Shown: piece after piece, positions 19,656 to 29,496 of the stretch
Layout of the letters: every line of letters begins with the position of its first letter
Numbering within the stretch: position 1 is the first letter of the stretch
Assembly (NCBI RefSeq): GCF_042686025.1
Contig: NZ_JBHUOZ010000003.1
Location: 2,356,001 to 2,420,000 of the forward strand
Length of the DNA: 64,000 nt
Reading direction: 5' to 3'
Source of the DNA: Terrimonas rubra
GTDB lineage: Bacteria > Bacteroidota > Bacteroidia > Chitinophagales > Chitinophagaceae
The notes under the pieces: generated by a model
Databases searched by the model: none
What the model was told of the DNA's origin: nothing
The model's input: the letters and a program-made list of their open reading frames with translations, nothing else
Made by a program: the position numbers and the translations under genes

Positions 19656-19801
19656 GTATTTTACAGGGCCGGCTTCTAAATAATCTATCCGTTGCAATAT
19701 CAAAATGAGGTAAGTAATAGCCAATATCAGTGTTTAAGAAGATTATCAATACAGATAGATTTGTTGAGACTCATTTTAATTAAAAACTGAACCAAAATTT
19801 T

Positions 19802-21277
19802 ATGTACATGAAGCCTGTACTTTTATTAACAGCGCTGTTTATCACCTTAGCGTCCTGTAAAAAAGATAAAGAAACAGCCCCGCCACCCGTAACACCACCG
19901 GAGCCGGAAATACCCACCAGCAAATACAATTTCAGTAAAGAAGGCGGTATGACCCTTGCCATACATAAGGATGAAGCCAGCCGTGGTGGTAATGCTTCTT
20001 TAGCCATCAAGCTGATCAAAGAAAACCTGGCCCGGTTTGAAGCTACTGTCAGCAGTACCGCTTCAGGCAGGTTTGCAAAAGATACTTTGTGGGTAGAAGA
20101 TCACGGCCCGGCTATAAAATTTGAAGAAGCCGCTGACCGTGAACATGCCGGATCGGTAATAGTAGGTAATGTAGTAGCTTATTACGACCTGGTAAAGAAC
20201 AACCAACCCGGTTTGCTTTTTAATTATTTAGCCCGGCAATACTATGCCAGGTATTTATCAGCTGAGGCAAAAACAAATTTAACCGCACATTTTGGCACTA
20301 TTAACGACAAGTATAAAAAAGTGTACGGCACCAATGGTATTAAACTGGTAAGAGAACAGGTATCGGATGCAGCTAAAAGTGTAGCCGATTATTTTGCTGA
20401 AAACACTGAAGCTTATTTGTCGACCAATAACTTCTTCCCGTTTGACTATCATGAGCTGGAAAGATTTGATCCTGTATGTTTTGCTACCCTGCAGGAAAGC
20501 TGGGGGGCCAGAACTTTTACACCCAACCCTGATGGTATTACCCTGCCGCCTGCTACCTTAAAACAATCGCTTAACTACGTTATCAGTGACCTGGATACGT
20601 ATTACAGGAAATATATTGATGCAGAGGGTTTCCCTATTGTGGCTTCCCGTTTTGTGTCTGATTCTGCATTGGTGCAAACCAAAAAGATAGTAATACAAAT
20701 GCTGACCCGGATACCCGATGCCAAAGCGGCCATGTTAACCGCTAATTTCCGTGTAGGCGTAATAGGCGCTTATGAAAACGTAACCGACTTACCTGAAAAC
20801 AGGAAGATGAATGAATGGTGGCCCGGCACCGACTGGGATGCCAGGGGCCGCGGTTATGGCGCTACCGAATTTTTGCCGGTAATGTCCTGCGGCGAAGAGA
20901 ATATTGTAAAGATACCGGGCTATACAGAACGTTATCCTTTTGAAAGCATTATGGTACATGAGTTTGCACATAATGTGGACTTTGGCCTGCGGAAAGCCCG
21001 TGCCGGCTTTACTACCGAATTATTAGCAGCCTTTAACTATGCCAAAACAAATGGTTTATGGGCAGGTACCTACTCCATGGAGAATGATGCCGAGTATTTT
21101 GCAGAAGGTGTACAGGCATGGTTTGATACCTGTAACATGTATGTAATGATCAATGGGGTTAGTACCAAATTAAAAACAAGAGAACAGTTACGTACTTACG
21201 ACACCAGGTTATATGACCTGATAAGTAAAATAATGCCCACTGAAAAGTTAACAGGCTATCACTTTACATACGAATAA
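19802..21277 (+). CDS. Lipoprotein zinc metallopeptidase with a degenerate duplicate domain
   Basis: A 491-residue lipoprotein (lipobox TLASC, Cys19) with a proline-rich linker. The C-terminal half has a gluzincin-like site: HEFAH at 386-390 and the downstream EYFAEGVQAWFD (431 onward), whose Glu would be the third zinc ligand. The N-terminal half looks like a repeat of the same fold: DYFAENTEAYLSTNNFFPFD at 197-216 mirrors the downstream signature. Where HExxH is expected it reads NYLAR (141-145), so this copy should not bind zinc. Its substrate is unknown; a role in surface protein or peptide breakdown is inferred from location and neighbours. The first codon could be 19802 (ATG) or the ATG two codons later. 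Confidence 0.7.
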   Translation: MYMKPVLLLTALFITLASCKKDKETAPPPVTPPEPEIPTSKYNFSKEGGMTLAIHKDEASRGGNASLAIKLIKENLARFEATVSSTASGRFAKDTLWVEDHGPAIKFEEAADREHAGSVIVGNVVAYYDLVKNNQPGLLFNYLARQYYARYLSAEAKTNLTAHFGTINDKYKKVYGTNGIKLVREQVSDAAKSVADYFAENTEAYLSTNNFFPFDYHELERFDPVCFATLQESWGARTFTPNPDGITLPPATLKQSLNYVISDLDTYYRKYIDAEGFPIVASRFVSDSALVQTKKIVIQMLTRIPDAKAAMLTANFRVGVIGAYENVTDLPENRKMNEWWPGTDWDARGRGYGATEFLPVMSCGEENIVKIPGYTERYPFESIMVHEFAHNVDFGLRKARAGFTTELLAAFNYAKTNGLWAGTYSMENDAEYFAEGVQAWFDTCNMYVMINGVSTKLKTREQLRTYDTRLYDLISKIMPTEKLTGYHFTYE

Positions 21278-21303
21278 TAATACACTATAGTGATATAAAG
21301 GCT

Positions 21304-21328
21304 AAAGGCCGGGCAATGCCCGGCCTTT
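21304..21328. terminator. Bidirectional terminator between convergent genes
   Basis: AAAGGCCGGGC pairs perfectly with GCCCGGCCTTT around the loop AAT. With A-rich sequence on one side and T-rich on the other, it can end both the metallopeptidase transcript and the GLPGLI transcript. Confidence 0.88.
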
Positions 21329-21343
21329 ATGATTACTCTTGTT

Positions 21344-22084
21344 TTACAGGAACATGCCTTTGCGGTAAAATTCCGCATCTTTACCATAGGTAGCGAGAAT
21401 GGGGCGTAATTTTTTATCCAGCTCTTTATACGAAACAGGTTCGCCTCTCTGAGGCTTTTTTATACTTGTTATATCTGCTTCTTTTTTTACCACTGTAGCA
21501 AAAATACTGGTATGTTCATCCGGCATTTCAAGCCCCAGTATCATACCGGGCAAACCGGTAAAGCTTTCAGGGCCGCCGGAAACAGGAATGGATGGACAAT
21601 AATAAGCAATAACAATTACCGAATCCCATAATGCCGCATTGGCTCTTTTACAGGCAAAGCCGGCTATATTTTTCACTTCTTCTGTCATCTTCCATTTCAG
21701 CTTTCTTAGTGCTTCATTAAACAGGAAATAGTTTTGCTCTATCCGTTTGCTGCTAACTGTAGTAGCTAAGGTTAAATCGTTGAAAACGATATTATCCTCC
21801 GCAGGAAATTCCCATGCATTAAAATTAGTTACCTTCTCACCAGGGCGGTAGAGGGTTTTGGCAACATCGAAATACAGGTCAAAATAGCTGTATTTAAATT
21901 CAGGAAGAGTGTCTTTCTCTCCCCTGCGGATATGGTGATATTTTTCATAAGCCTTTACGATCTGTACTTTCTTTTCAAATATTATTTTCCCGGAGAATAA
22001 CAGTTCTTTTTCCTGTGCATGAAGGGTTGGTAGTAGCGTTACTGACAGCAGAACGGCAATGCAGGTTTTTAGTTGCATGAGCAA
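21344..22084 (-). CDS. GLPGLI family secreted protein
   Basis: A 246-residue exported protein with a signal peptide ending LHAQ (about residue 23). It carries the family hallmark GLPGMILGL near residue 178 and the typical context of an AFACKRA segment followed by a YCPSIPVSGGPESF loop. GLPGLI proteins are Bacteroidota-specific periplasmic or outer-membrane associated proteins of unknown function, often near transporters or peptidases. No enzymatic motif is visible. It is convergent with the zincin gene and separated from the M61 gene by a terminator. Confidence 0.85.
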   Translation of the reverse strand: MLMQLKTCIAVLLSVTLLPTLHAQEKELLFSGKIIFEKKVQIVKAYEKYHHIRRGEKDTLPEFKYSYFDLYFDVAKTLYRPGEKVTNFNAWEFPAEDNIVFNDLTLATTVSSKRIEQNYFLFNEALRKLKWKMTEEVKNIAGFACKRANAALWDSVIVIAYYCPSIPVSGGPESFTGLPGMILGLEMPDEHTSIFATVVKKEADITSIKKPQRGEPVSYKELDKKLRPILATYGKDAEFYRKGMFL

Positions 22085-22160
22085 TTGGTTTAGTGGTGAT
22101 ATAATATTTTATTAGATTCACAAAAGCAAAAATTCCATACCCCTGCTTCCCAAAAAAATA

Positions 22161-22191
22161 AAAGGCCCTTTACCGGCGGTAAAGAGCCTTT
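22161..22191 (-). terminator. Terminator after the M61 peptidase gene
   Basis: AAAGGCcCTTTACCG pairs with GGTAAAGaGCCTTT. On the minus strand the stem is followed by TTTTATTTTTTT, a strong rho-independent form. It ends the permease-M61 transcript. Confidence 0.85.
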
Positions 22192-22209
22192 GTTCAACAT
22201 GGCATTGTT

Positions 22210-23745
22210 CTATTGCAGCATACTACCCAAAATATTTTTTTGTAATGCGGTCATATTGACGTTTTCCGAAAGAACAACTTTTGTAAACAGCTCACCTTTC
22301 TGGTTTTTCTCTTCGCTGAAGTTGATGCTTAAGCCGGCTTTTGACAAATATTTTTGATAATCGATCTTGTTCAAAGTATAAATATAATCAAACAGTTCAT
22401 CCAGCTTCTGTCCTGCCATTTGTTCACAGGCCGCTTTTACTTCGGCTTCGGTAAAACCACGGCCTGCGTTTTTATAGTAGGTGTTATATAAATAACGCAT
22501 TACATCATCCAGCGATTTTTTATTGGCTGATGCTGATCTTATTTCAATATCCAGTAACAAACCAACAATGGGACCTTTTTCATAAAAAGAAATGGTTTCA
22601 CCTTTTTTACCGAAAGGACCATCCTCCCAGGTATTGGCGCTGGATTGTGCCAGGGTTTGTTTTAACCGGCCGGCATTGTTCTCAAAGCCCTGTATAGTGC
22701 CTTGCCAGGCATCCAGTACTTCCCGTTTATTCATTAAACCGGCACGGTTTAATATCAGGTCTTCATAATACACAGTTAAGCCTTCGCCTACCCATAATGA
22801 ATTGGTGCGGTTGGCTTTTGAATAATCAAATGGCCCCAGTTCAATTGGCCGGATGCGTTTGATATTATAATGGTGAAAGTATTCATGCGTAATAAAACTC
22901 AGCATCCGGTTGCGGCCTGCGGGATTATTTAATCCTTCACCGGAAAAACCAATAGCAGTTGAATTTAACTGCTCTATGCCTCCTGCACCCGGGCCTGTAG
23001 CAATAAAAGTGTAATGCTCGTAGGGAATATCACCAATAAGGTTACTCGCTGTTATGACTATCTTTTCAATATCCTTCATCAGGGCGGCACCATCAAAGCT
23101 GCCCATTTTATAACCGATGAACCGGTGTGGCTTGCCCTTTACTTTAAAAGCAGGCAGCTCCTGCAGGTCACCAATTAAAATGGGACAATCATACAGGATA
23201 TCAAAGTCCCTGGCACGGTAAGTAGTTTTGCCTGTGGAATCCAGGCCGGTTGCTATTCTTGTCCACCCGTTTTGTAATGGAATATCAATAACAGCCGGTA
23301 ATTGTAAAGCCCCATCCACATGTAAAAAACTAGCGGTAGGTTTTATAAAAGCCCTTTCTTTATCAATATAACTGGTAGCCACAAAAGCCCGCTCTGTTTT
23401 AACAGTATAGACAACCGTTAATGATTTAGTGCCTTTGGCAGCGATACGCCAGGTATCATTACCGATCTGTTGCCAGGTCAATACTTTCCCACCCTGGTCT
23501 TTAACGGAAAAATCCTGGATCGATTTACCATAGTTCATCACCTGGTAATACCCCGGTGACCATACCGGTAATTTAAGATCAACAATAGCCTTATTGTTTA
23601 CCGGTACGCTCATTGTTATCCCGATTGTATGTGCTGCTGCCAGTTTGGTATCAACCGTAAAACGAACGGTATCTTTTTGTGCTTGCAGCTGGCCTGCTAT
23701 TATAAGCATGAATAATACAGCTAGTATATTTTTCATAATATTCAT
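22210..23745 (-). CDS. M61-family (glycyl aminopeptidase-like) metallopeptidase
   Basis: A 511-residue exported peptidase of the M61 family. It has a signal peptide (cleavage near LQAQ). The zinc site is HEYFH at 287-291, with the third ligand Glu321 in WVGEGLTVYYEDL. The GGIEQLNST loop near 255-263 corresponds to the substrate-binding GGMEH-like motif. The usual M61 proteins are near 600 residues with a C-terminal PDZ domain; this one ends about where that domain would start, so PDZ is missing or reduced. The start abuts the permease stop codon with no gap, so coupled translation is likely. M61 enzymes trim N-terminal Gly or Ala in characterised members; here the specificity is unknown. Confidence 0.85.
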   Translation of the reverse strand: MNIMKNILAVLFMLIIAGQLQAQKDTVRFTVDTKLAAAHTIGITMSVPVNNKAIVDLKLPVWSPGYYQVMNYGKSIQDFSVKDQGGKVLTWQQIGNDTWRIAAKGTKSLTVVYTVKTERAFVATSYIDKERAFIKPTASFLHVDGALQLPAVIDIPLQNGWTRIATGLDSTGKTTYRARDFDILYDCPILIGDLQELPAFKVKGKPHRFIGYKMGSFDGAALMKDIEKIVITASNLIGDIPYEHYTFIATGPGAGGIEQLNSTAIGFSGEGLNNPAGRNRMLSFITHEYFHHYNIKRIRPIELGPFDYSKANRTNSLWVGEGLTVYYEDLILNRAGLMNKREVLDAWQGTIQGFENNAGRLKQTLAQSSANTWEDGPFGKKGETISFYEKGPIVGLLLDIEIRSASANKKSLDDVMRYLYNTYYKNAGRGFTEAEVKAACEQMAGQKLDELFDYIYTLNKIDYQKYLSKAGLSINFSEEKNQKGELFTKVVLSENVNMTALQKNILGSMLQ

Positions 23746-25179
23746 TTATGCCCCACCCCTATGCACCAGAGCGGCAGGTTTCTTTTTAATAAGGTAGTAT
23801 ACCGGAATACCCAGGGCTGCTATGATAATGCCCGGCCAGGTATAACTTGGCTTATATATCACCATCAATACACAAAAGCTAATGCCCATGATAATGTATA
23901 AGAAAGGCAATACAGGATAACCAAAAGCTTTGTACGGTCTTTCAATATCCGGACGGGTTTTACGTAACCGGAAGATGCCGATGATGGCCAGTACATAAAA
24001 TATAACCACTACTATGGAGATCATATCCAGCAGGTCGCCATATTTACCGCTTAAACTCCATAAAGCGGCAATAACACATTGTAACCATAAGGCCACACCT
24101 GGTACTGATTTTTTGTTGAGTGTTCCCACTTTTTTAAAGAACATACCATCCTTAGCCATGGAGTAATACACCCTGGCGCCGGCCATGATCAGGCCATTAT
24201 TACAACCAAAGGTTGATACCATGATCATTACTGCAATAATGGTAATGCCTACCGGGCCAAAAATCACCTGTGCAGCAACAATTGCCACCCTGTCTTTCTC
24301 GGCCGATGCCATCTGTTCCATGGTCAGTACACCGGTATACATGATATTGGCCAGCAAATACACTACCGTTACCAGTATGGTACCCAAAGCCAGGCTTAAA
24401 GCCACATTACGTTGCGGGTTTTTAATTTCACCGGCCACTGATGTGGAGCTATGCCAGGAGTCGCTGCTGAAAATAGCGCCTACCATACCTGCCGCCACAG
24501 CACCCAGCGCAGCAAACATGGTATAGTTAGCGGTGGTGCCATCCGCATTTAAGCGGAACAGGTTCCACACATTATCCGCATGCCAGTTAGCGGCCCATAC
24601 ATCGCTTTTTAAAGCAAACAAGCCAAATACGATCAAGGCCAGTAAACTGATTAGTTTGGCCAATGTGATGGTTGTCTGTACTATTTTACCACTGCTTACC
24701 CCTCTTGTGTTAATAATTGTCAGCACCACAATCACAACAATGGATACCAGCTGGGCGGAAGATATGGTGAAGCTACCCAGGGTTAATGCCACCACATCTT
24801 CATCCCAGGCAGGTATAAGGTAAGCGGTAAATTTGGCAAACGCTACCCCTACTGCCGCAATGGTGGCTGTTTGTATTACGGTGAAGAAAGTCCAGCCAAA
24901 TACAAAACCTACCAAAGGATTATAAGCTTCTTTTAAGTAAACATACTGTCCACCGGCCTTGGGAAACATACCACTTAATTCGCCATAGCTTAAAGCGACC
25001 GTAAGGGTCATAAATCCCGTGATCAGCCATATCAATAATAACCAGCCTGCCCCGCCTACATTGCGGGCTATGTCGGCACTCACTATAAATATACCCGAGC
25101 CGATCATACTACCGGCCACCAGCATGGTCGCATCTATTAAACGTAGAGAGGGCTTAAAACCTGTTTTCTCTTCTTGCAT
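23746..25179 (-). CDS. APC-superfamily amino acid permease
   Basis: A 477-residue inner-membrane transporter with about 12 transmembrane helices. The N-terminal signature is SLRLIDATMLVAGSMIGSGI, the GSGIF helix-break typical of amino acid/polyamine/organocation carriers. I start it at the ATG at 25179 (MQEEKTGFKP). The 16 codons of upstream open frame come from a low-complexity A/T intergenic motif that recurs near 30760 and 43690. The protein is cotranscribed with the M61 peptidase, which fits uptake of amino acids released from peptides. It lies near the hydroxyproline genes and could import proline or hydroxyproline, but specificity cannot be read from sequence. Confidence 0.88.
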   Translation of the reverse strand: MQEEKTGFKPSLRLIDATMLVAGSMIGSGIFIVSADIARNVGGAGWLLLIWLITGFMTLTVALSYGELSGMFPKAGGQYVYLKEAYNPLVGFVFGWTFFTVIQTATIAAVGVAFAKFTAYLIPAWDEDVVALTLGSFTISSAQLVSIVVIVVLTIINTRGVSSGKIVQTTITLAKLISLLALIVFGLFALKSDVWAANWHADNVWNLFRLNADGTTANYTMFAALGAVAAGMVGAIFSSDSWHSSTSVAGEIKNPQRNVALSLALGTILVTVVYLLANIMYTGVLTMEQMASAEKDRVAIVAAQVIFGPVGITIIAVMIMVSTFGCNNGLIMAGARVYYSMAKDGMFFKKVGTLNKKSVPGVALWLQCVIAALWSLSGKYGDLLDMISIVVVIFYVLAIIGIFRLRKTRPDIERPYKAFGYPVLPFLYIIMGISFCVLMVIYKPSYTWPGIIIAALGIPVYYLIKKKPAALVHRGGA

Positions 25180-25312
25180 AGAATAATTGGGAAATTTGAT
25201 GATTTGGAAATTTGGTAATGAAGGCATTCGTCACCCGGTTAAACATTTATAAACTATCCCGATAAAATCCGGAGTAGTCCATATTGCCCATCAGTATTAC
25301 TACAGCACCAAT

Positions 25313-25351
25313 GTGCGACGCAACAGCCGATGCCAGTTGTACTGCAGCCGG
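25313..25351. repeat. Dispersed GCGACGC-type intergenic repeat, copy 3
   Basis: GTGCGACGCAACAGCCGATG followed by an AGTTGTACTGCAGCCGG-like end. It matches the plan of the copies at 37856 and 43789 (GCGACGCAA core, GATG, then CAGC[T/C]GG). It lies between the permease and DUF885 genes. Confidence 0.55.
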
Positions 25352-25367
25352 TAAACAAAAAAACGCA

Positions 25368-27134
25368 CTATTTAAACTCGTAAAACTTCCAGCGGGTTTC
25401 GTAGTTACGATCTAGTTTCTGGTTTAATAAAGTAGCCCTTAACATCTCCATGGGTAAATGATTTTCCTTTATCACTGCATCGTGAAACTGGATATTACTC
25501 ATTTTACCGCTATCCACTAATTCCTTATGAATGCTGAATAACTGCAGGCCGCCCACCAGGTAGGCCAGTTGATACAGCGGACCGTAGTTAGCTTCAAAAG
25601 AACGTTTTACTTCGCCATGAGCGTTGGCATATTCATGCCCCACTTCGTTCACCAGGTAATCCACGCATTGCTGTGGGGTCCATTCACCTAAATGAAATTT
25701 AAGAGAGAAAGTGATGCGGGCACAACGGTGCATACGCCAGAACAGCATACCAATACGCTCTTCCGGTGTTTTGGCAAAACCTTCACGGTATAATAATAAC
25801 TCCCAGTATAAAGTCCAGCCCTCGGTAGTGAACGGCGTATTAAAAGCCGACTGGCGATATGTCTTATACCGGCTGTTCATATAAAATTGTAAATGATGCC
25901 CGGGCACCAGTTCGTGCTGCACCGTACCTCTTGAAAAATAAGGATTGTTTCCCCGCATACTCATCAGTTTATCTTCATGCGACATGGTATTGGTAGGATA
26001 AGAAATACTGATCTCACGGCCGCCGGTAAAGAAAGGGTTTACCAATTGTCTTTCAGGGCTCATCATGATCATGCCCCAGGTCTCTTCCGCCAGTGGCGGC
26101 AGGTTCATTAATTTTTTCTGGTTAATGAATTGTATGGCATCATCGTTCAGCTTGATAATTAACTCGGGTTGTTTACCAGCCGGTACATAGGAGTTCTTTA
26201 CTTTCTCCTGTGCCGCACGCCAGTCATCACCAAAGCCCATTTCACGGGAGGCTTTTAGTAATTCCTTACGGCACCATTCCATCTCCTGGTCGGCTAAACG
26301 TAATAGCTCATCCGCGGTATAAGCGATCATCTCGCTTTTTAACTGGCGGTTGATCTCGTCCTTACCAATAGGATTACCGCCTATATTACTGCCATCGTTA
26401 AATATTTTTTTATCTGATTTTGAACGGATAGATTTTGCATATTCTCCTAACAAAGAAGATAAGGCCTCATAAGGTTTGGGGACCCACCAGGTGAACATAG
26501 GGTCGTACCCGTTATAAAAATCATAAGCGCTTTTCAACCGGTTTTTAATATCATCTACCAGGTCGGCGGCATATTGTGCCTGTTGTTCGGGTATTTTATT
26601 ACCGGCCTCTACTGTTGTTTTTGCTTTTTTAACTACGGCCAGCATCTTATGCAGCATATTAGCGATCATTTCGCCATCAACAGCTGTCCCCCTTCTTCTT
26701 TTTTGTTCAAAGGCATAAATAGAATCGGCGAATGGTACATACAACCAGGCAGCCTTTTGTTGCTTTTGTTCATTCACCAGCAATACCTGGTTATTCTCAA
26801 TTTTCTGGCGCAATAAAATATAATCGGCCTTGCCATAAATACTCATTTTATCAAAGTCCAGCTTTTTTAAAATAGCCAGGTGATCATTGTTCAGTTTCAT
26901 CAGGCGGGTAATCTGCTCCGGGCTGTGAACCGAAGAACCGCCCCAGCGGCCGCCGGATGACATGGCGCCATAGAAATAATCAATGGCCCGTACATCCTGT
27001 AAATACTGGATCACATTGCCGGATGTTTCAGTAGCCTGTTCATATAATACCGAAGGCACCTGTGCATTGACAAGGGCCGGGGAAGCAAAAAAAAGTGACA
27101 TAGAAAGTTTTAGCAGCTTAAAAGAATGACGCAT
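25368..27134 (-). CDS. DUF885 family secreted protein, putative metallopeptidase (paralogue 1)
   Basis: A 588-residue exported protein with a signal peptide ending VNAQ (about residue 25). The DUF885 signature is HELVPGHHLQ, a zincin-like HExxxGHH motif, followed by GMLFWRMHRCARI and a Glu-containing segment that may give the remaining ligand. Members are annotated as putative peptidases, but few are characterised. A close paralogue lies at 40721-42478; both share the exact stretch FYNGYDPMFTWWVPK. Here it sits directly downstream of the hydroxyproline catabolic genes, separated by about 130 bases, and could release hydroxyproline- or proline-containing peptides. That is inference. Confidence 0.8.
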   Translation of the reverse strand: MRHSFKLLKLSMSLFFASPALVNAQVPSVLYEQATETSGNVIQYLQDVRAIDYFYGAMSSGGRWGGSSVHSPEQITRLMKLNNDHLAILKKLDFDKMSIYGKADYILLRQKIENNQVLLVNEQKQQKAAWLYVPFADSIYAFEQKRRRGTAVDGEMIANMLHKMLAVVKKAKTTVEAGNKIPEQQAQYAADLVDDIKNRLKSAYDFYNGYDPMFTWWVPKPYEALSSLLGEYAKSIRSKSDKKIFNDGSNIGGNPIGKDEINRQLKSEMIAYTADELLRLADQEMEWCRKELLKASREMGFGDDWRAAQEKVKNSYVPAGKQPELIIKLNDDAIQFINQKKLMNLPPLAEETWGMIMMSPERQLVNPFFTGGREISISYPTNTMSHEDKLMSMRGNNPYFSRGTVQHELVPGHHLQFYMNSRYKTYRQSAFNTPFTTEGWTLYWELLLYREGFAKTPEERIGMLFWRMHRCARITFSLKFHLGEWTPQQCVDYLVNEVGHEYANAHGEVKRSFEANYGPLYQLAYLVGGLQLFSIHKELVDSGKMSNIQFHDAVIKENHLPMEMLRATLLNQKLDRNYETRWKFYEFK

Positions 27135-27265
27135 CAGTTATATATTTTCTGTTTGAAATAGATATATGGCAAAGCTTGTTGCCAAATATACCCAATGCAC
27201 CAGCATAGCACTAAGCACATATTAACCGGTAATAGCCTCATTTAAACTTGTAAAATGGTAACTGC

Positions 27266-28207
27266 TCAGGCGCCGGTATAACTGTTGTATACCAATAAAG
27301 CGGCTGCCAGGTCTTCTACCGCCAGGCCGGCGGATTTAAAGATGGTAATTTCACCGGCACTTGTACGGCCGGGATGTTGTTGCAGGCATAGTTCCCGGAT
27401 ATCGGCTTTTACATCCGCAGGATCGAATACTCCTGTTTTAATCGGTATGGCCAGGTCACCTGTTTCATGCAAAGCGCCTTCACGGGTGTCTACAAAAATA
27501 TGACTGCGTGTAATGGCTGTATCGTCGGTTTCCCGGGTATCAGGTTTATGGGAGCCTATCAGGTCCAGGTGGGTACCGGGTTTCAGCCATTCCCCTTTTA
27601 TTACGGGTGTTGGAGATAAGGTAGCAGTAGAAATAACATCGGCTTTACGTGCAGCTTCCTCTAAATTTTCAATAGCAGTAACACGAATACCTTCCTTTTC
27701 CAGTTCGGTAATAAATGCCTTTAGTTTATCCGGGTTGCGCATCCACACTTCAATGCTTTCATAGTTCCGCACCGCACTATGTGCCTGCACCAGGTGTTTA
27801 GCTACTTTACCACCACCTACTACCAGTAAACGCCTGGCATCTGCGGGTGCCAGGTATTTTGCCGCCAATGCCGATGTACAGGCTGTACGGCGTGAAGTTA
27901 GCTGGGCTGCGTTCATCATAGCCAGCTGCTCACCGGTAACCGCATCCCATAAAGTATAAGCAGCATGTATAGCAGGAATATTACGTGTATGATTGTTGGG
28001 GGCCACAATTACCTGTTTCACCCCTAAATAAGTTTTGTTCCATACCGGCATCAGGATCAGCGCATTTTCCTGTTGTTCCTTTATCGTATAAAAATGATGA
28101 TGCCGTACCGGCAGTTCATAATCGGAACAGAACATTTTTTCCAATGCATCGATCAGGTCCGCATAGTTTAATGCAGCTATTACTTTATCATCCGGTATTA
28201 CTAACAT
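27266..28207 (-). CDS. Ornithine cyclodeaminase/mu-crystallin family reductase, likely pyrroline-2-carboxylate reductase
   Basis: A 313-residue cytoplasmic OCD/mu-crystallin family protein. LLVVGGGKVAKHL around residues 128-140 is the Rossmann NAD(P) motif. An Arg-rich TSRRTACTSALAAKYL segment precedes it. In hydroxyproline gene clusters this family supplies delta-1-pyrroline-2-carboxylate reductase, which makes L-proline from the cyclic imine; ornithine cyclodeaminase is the alternative. It is the last of three tightly spaced genes after the epimerase and dehydrogenase (13 bases from the latter), which supports the imine reductase role. A trans-3-hydroxyproline dehydratase, the usual source of the imine, is not in the window. 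Confidence 0.82.
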   Translation of the reverse strand: MLVIPDDKVIAALNYADLIDALEKMFCSDYELPVRHHHFYTIKEQQENALILMPVWNKTYLGVKQVIVAPNNHTRNIPAIHAAYTLWDAVTGEQLAMMNAAQLTSRRTACTSALAAKYLAPADARRLLVVGGGKVAKHLVQAHSAVRNYESIEVWMRNPDKLKAFITELEKEGIRVTAIENLEEAARKADVISTATLSPTPVIKGEWLKPGTHLDLIGSHKPDTRETDDTAITRSHIFVDTREGALHETGDLAIPIKTGVFDPADVKADIRELCLQQHPGRTSAGEITIFKSAGLAVEDLAAALLVYNSYTGA

Positions 28208-28220
28208 AACAGGGGGCAGG

Positions 28221-29480
28221 CTAATTAAATCGTTCGGGGTTAAAAATATCTACTTTCACTTTGGATGGTCGCTCTTCAATAATATTGGCCACCACCCTGC
28301 CTACTGCCGGGCCAAGGCTTAAGCCCATCATTCCCAAACCACCGGCAATGACCAGGTTATTGACCTTTGAAGAAGCGCCCAGGTAAGGCAGGCCATCCGG
28401 TGAGCAGGGACGGAACCCATGCCAGGTATCACTTTCAGCAGGCACCGGCAATGTATATTCAGGATAGTATTTAGGTACCGATGCCACAATACCCTCCAAA
28501 CGGTTACGGTTGATCACATGATTAATAGGCGCCAGTTCCATTGTACCACCAATACGCACTTTACCACCCATGGGTGTCAGGGCTACCCGGGCTTCTAATA
28601 GTAAAGCCGGGTGTTGTACCTTACCCTGGAAAGCATCGGTTAAAAAAGAATACCCTTTACCGGGCATGATGGGTACGTTTAAGCCGGCTTTTTTAGCCAG
28701 TGTGCCTAACCATGCGCCACTGGCCATTACTATTTTATCTGCTTTATAACTATTACCACCACCAATTACTTCAGTAATTTTTCCGTTGCTTACCGTAATA
28801 TCGGTTACACCCGCATGTTTAACCAGGGTAACACCCATTGCCTGTAATTTCGCCAGCAGCGATTGCATTAATGCCTGTGGGTATAAATGACTATCACAAC
28901 GGTAATGCACGGCACCTAATACATCGAGCTGTACATCGGGCTCCAAAGCCTGTACCTGGGTTTTATCCAGCACTTCAATATCCAGGCCCATTTTTTGGGC
29001 AGTATGAGACAGTTCTATTTCTTCGTCCTGTGTTTTGGTATTTTTGTACAACATTAAAATACCCTTGTGGTGCAGGTCAATATCTGCTGCCAGTTCAGCC
29101 TGTAATTCGTCGTATAATGACCGGCTGTATAAATTCAGGTCACGGATAAAAGGAGCCGAACGGGTAACATGCTTTTCATTGGCATGGCGTAAGAATTTAA
29201 TACCCCATGAGATCATCGACCAGCTTAAAGATGGTTTTACATAAAAGGGGCTCTTGCTGTCAAACATCCATTTAATGCCCTGTGCTACAATGCCCGGTGC
29301 TGCCAATGGTGTAAAATGGCTGGGCACGATCATGCCCGCATTACCATAGGAGCAACTGTCTGTAAAATCTTCTTTATCCAAAACGGTAACCTGCCAGCCG
29401 GCCTTGCTTAAATAAAAAGCGCTGCTTAAACCTACAATACCGCCGCCAATTACCAGTACCGAACCTTTATCCTGTTTCAT
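28221..29480 (-). CDS. FAD-dependent D-amino acid dehydrogenase, likely D-hydroxyproline dehydrogenase
   Basis: A 419-residue DadA-type flavoprotein. The N-terminal dinucleotide motif is VIGGGIVGLSSAFYLSKAG (about 10-28), and a C-terminal IAGGLGMMGLSLGPAVGR closes the FAD site. In bacterial trans-4-hydroxy-L-proline degradation such an enzyme oxidises cis-4-hydroxy-D-proline to 1-pyrroline-4-hydroxy-2-carboxylate, passing electrons to the respiratory chain. The assignment rests on its place 16 bases after the 4-hydroxyproline epimerase gene. D-alanine or other D-amino acids are alternatives. It is a single-subunit form with no accessory small subunits nearby. Confidence 0.85.
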   Translation of the reverse strand: MKQDKGSVLVIGGGIVGLSSAFYLSKAGWQVTVLDKEDFTDSCSYGNAGMIVPSHFTPLAAPGIVAQGIKWMFDSKSPFYVKPSLSWSMISWGIKFLRHANEKHVTRSAPFIRDLNLYSRSLYDELQAELAADIDLHHKGILMLYKNTKTQDEEIELSHTAQKMGLDIEVLDKTQVQALEPDVQLDVLGAVHYRCDSHLYPQALMQSLLAKLQAMGVTLVKHAGVTDITVSNGKITEVIGGGNSYKADKIVMASGAWLGTLAKKAGLNVPIMPGKGYSFLTDAFQGKVQHPALLLEARVALTPMGGKVRIGGTMELAPINHVINRNRLEGIVASVPKYYPEYTLPVPAESDTWHGFRPCSPDGLPYLGASSKVNNLVIAGGLGMMGLSLGPAVGRVVANIIEERPSKVKVDIFNPERFN

Positions 29481-29496
29481 TTTTTGTGTGTAAAGT

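Noticed and set aside
25180..25227. Longer permease start
   Set aside because: The extra codons come from a recurring A/T intergenic motif; ATG 25179 fits APC permeases.
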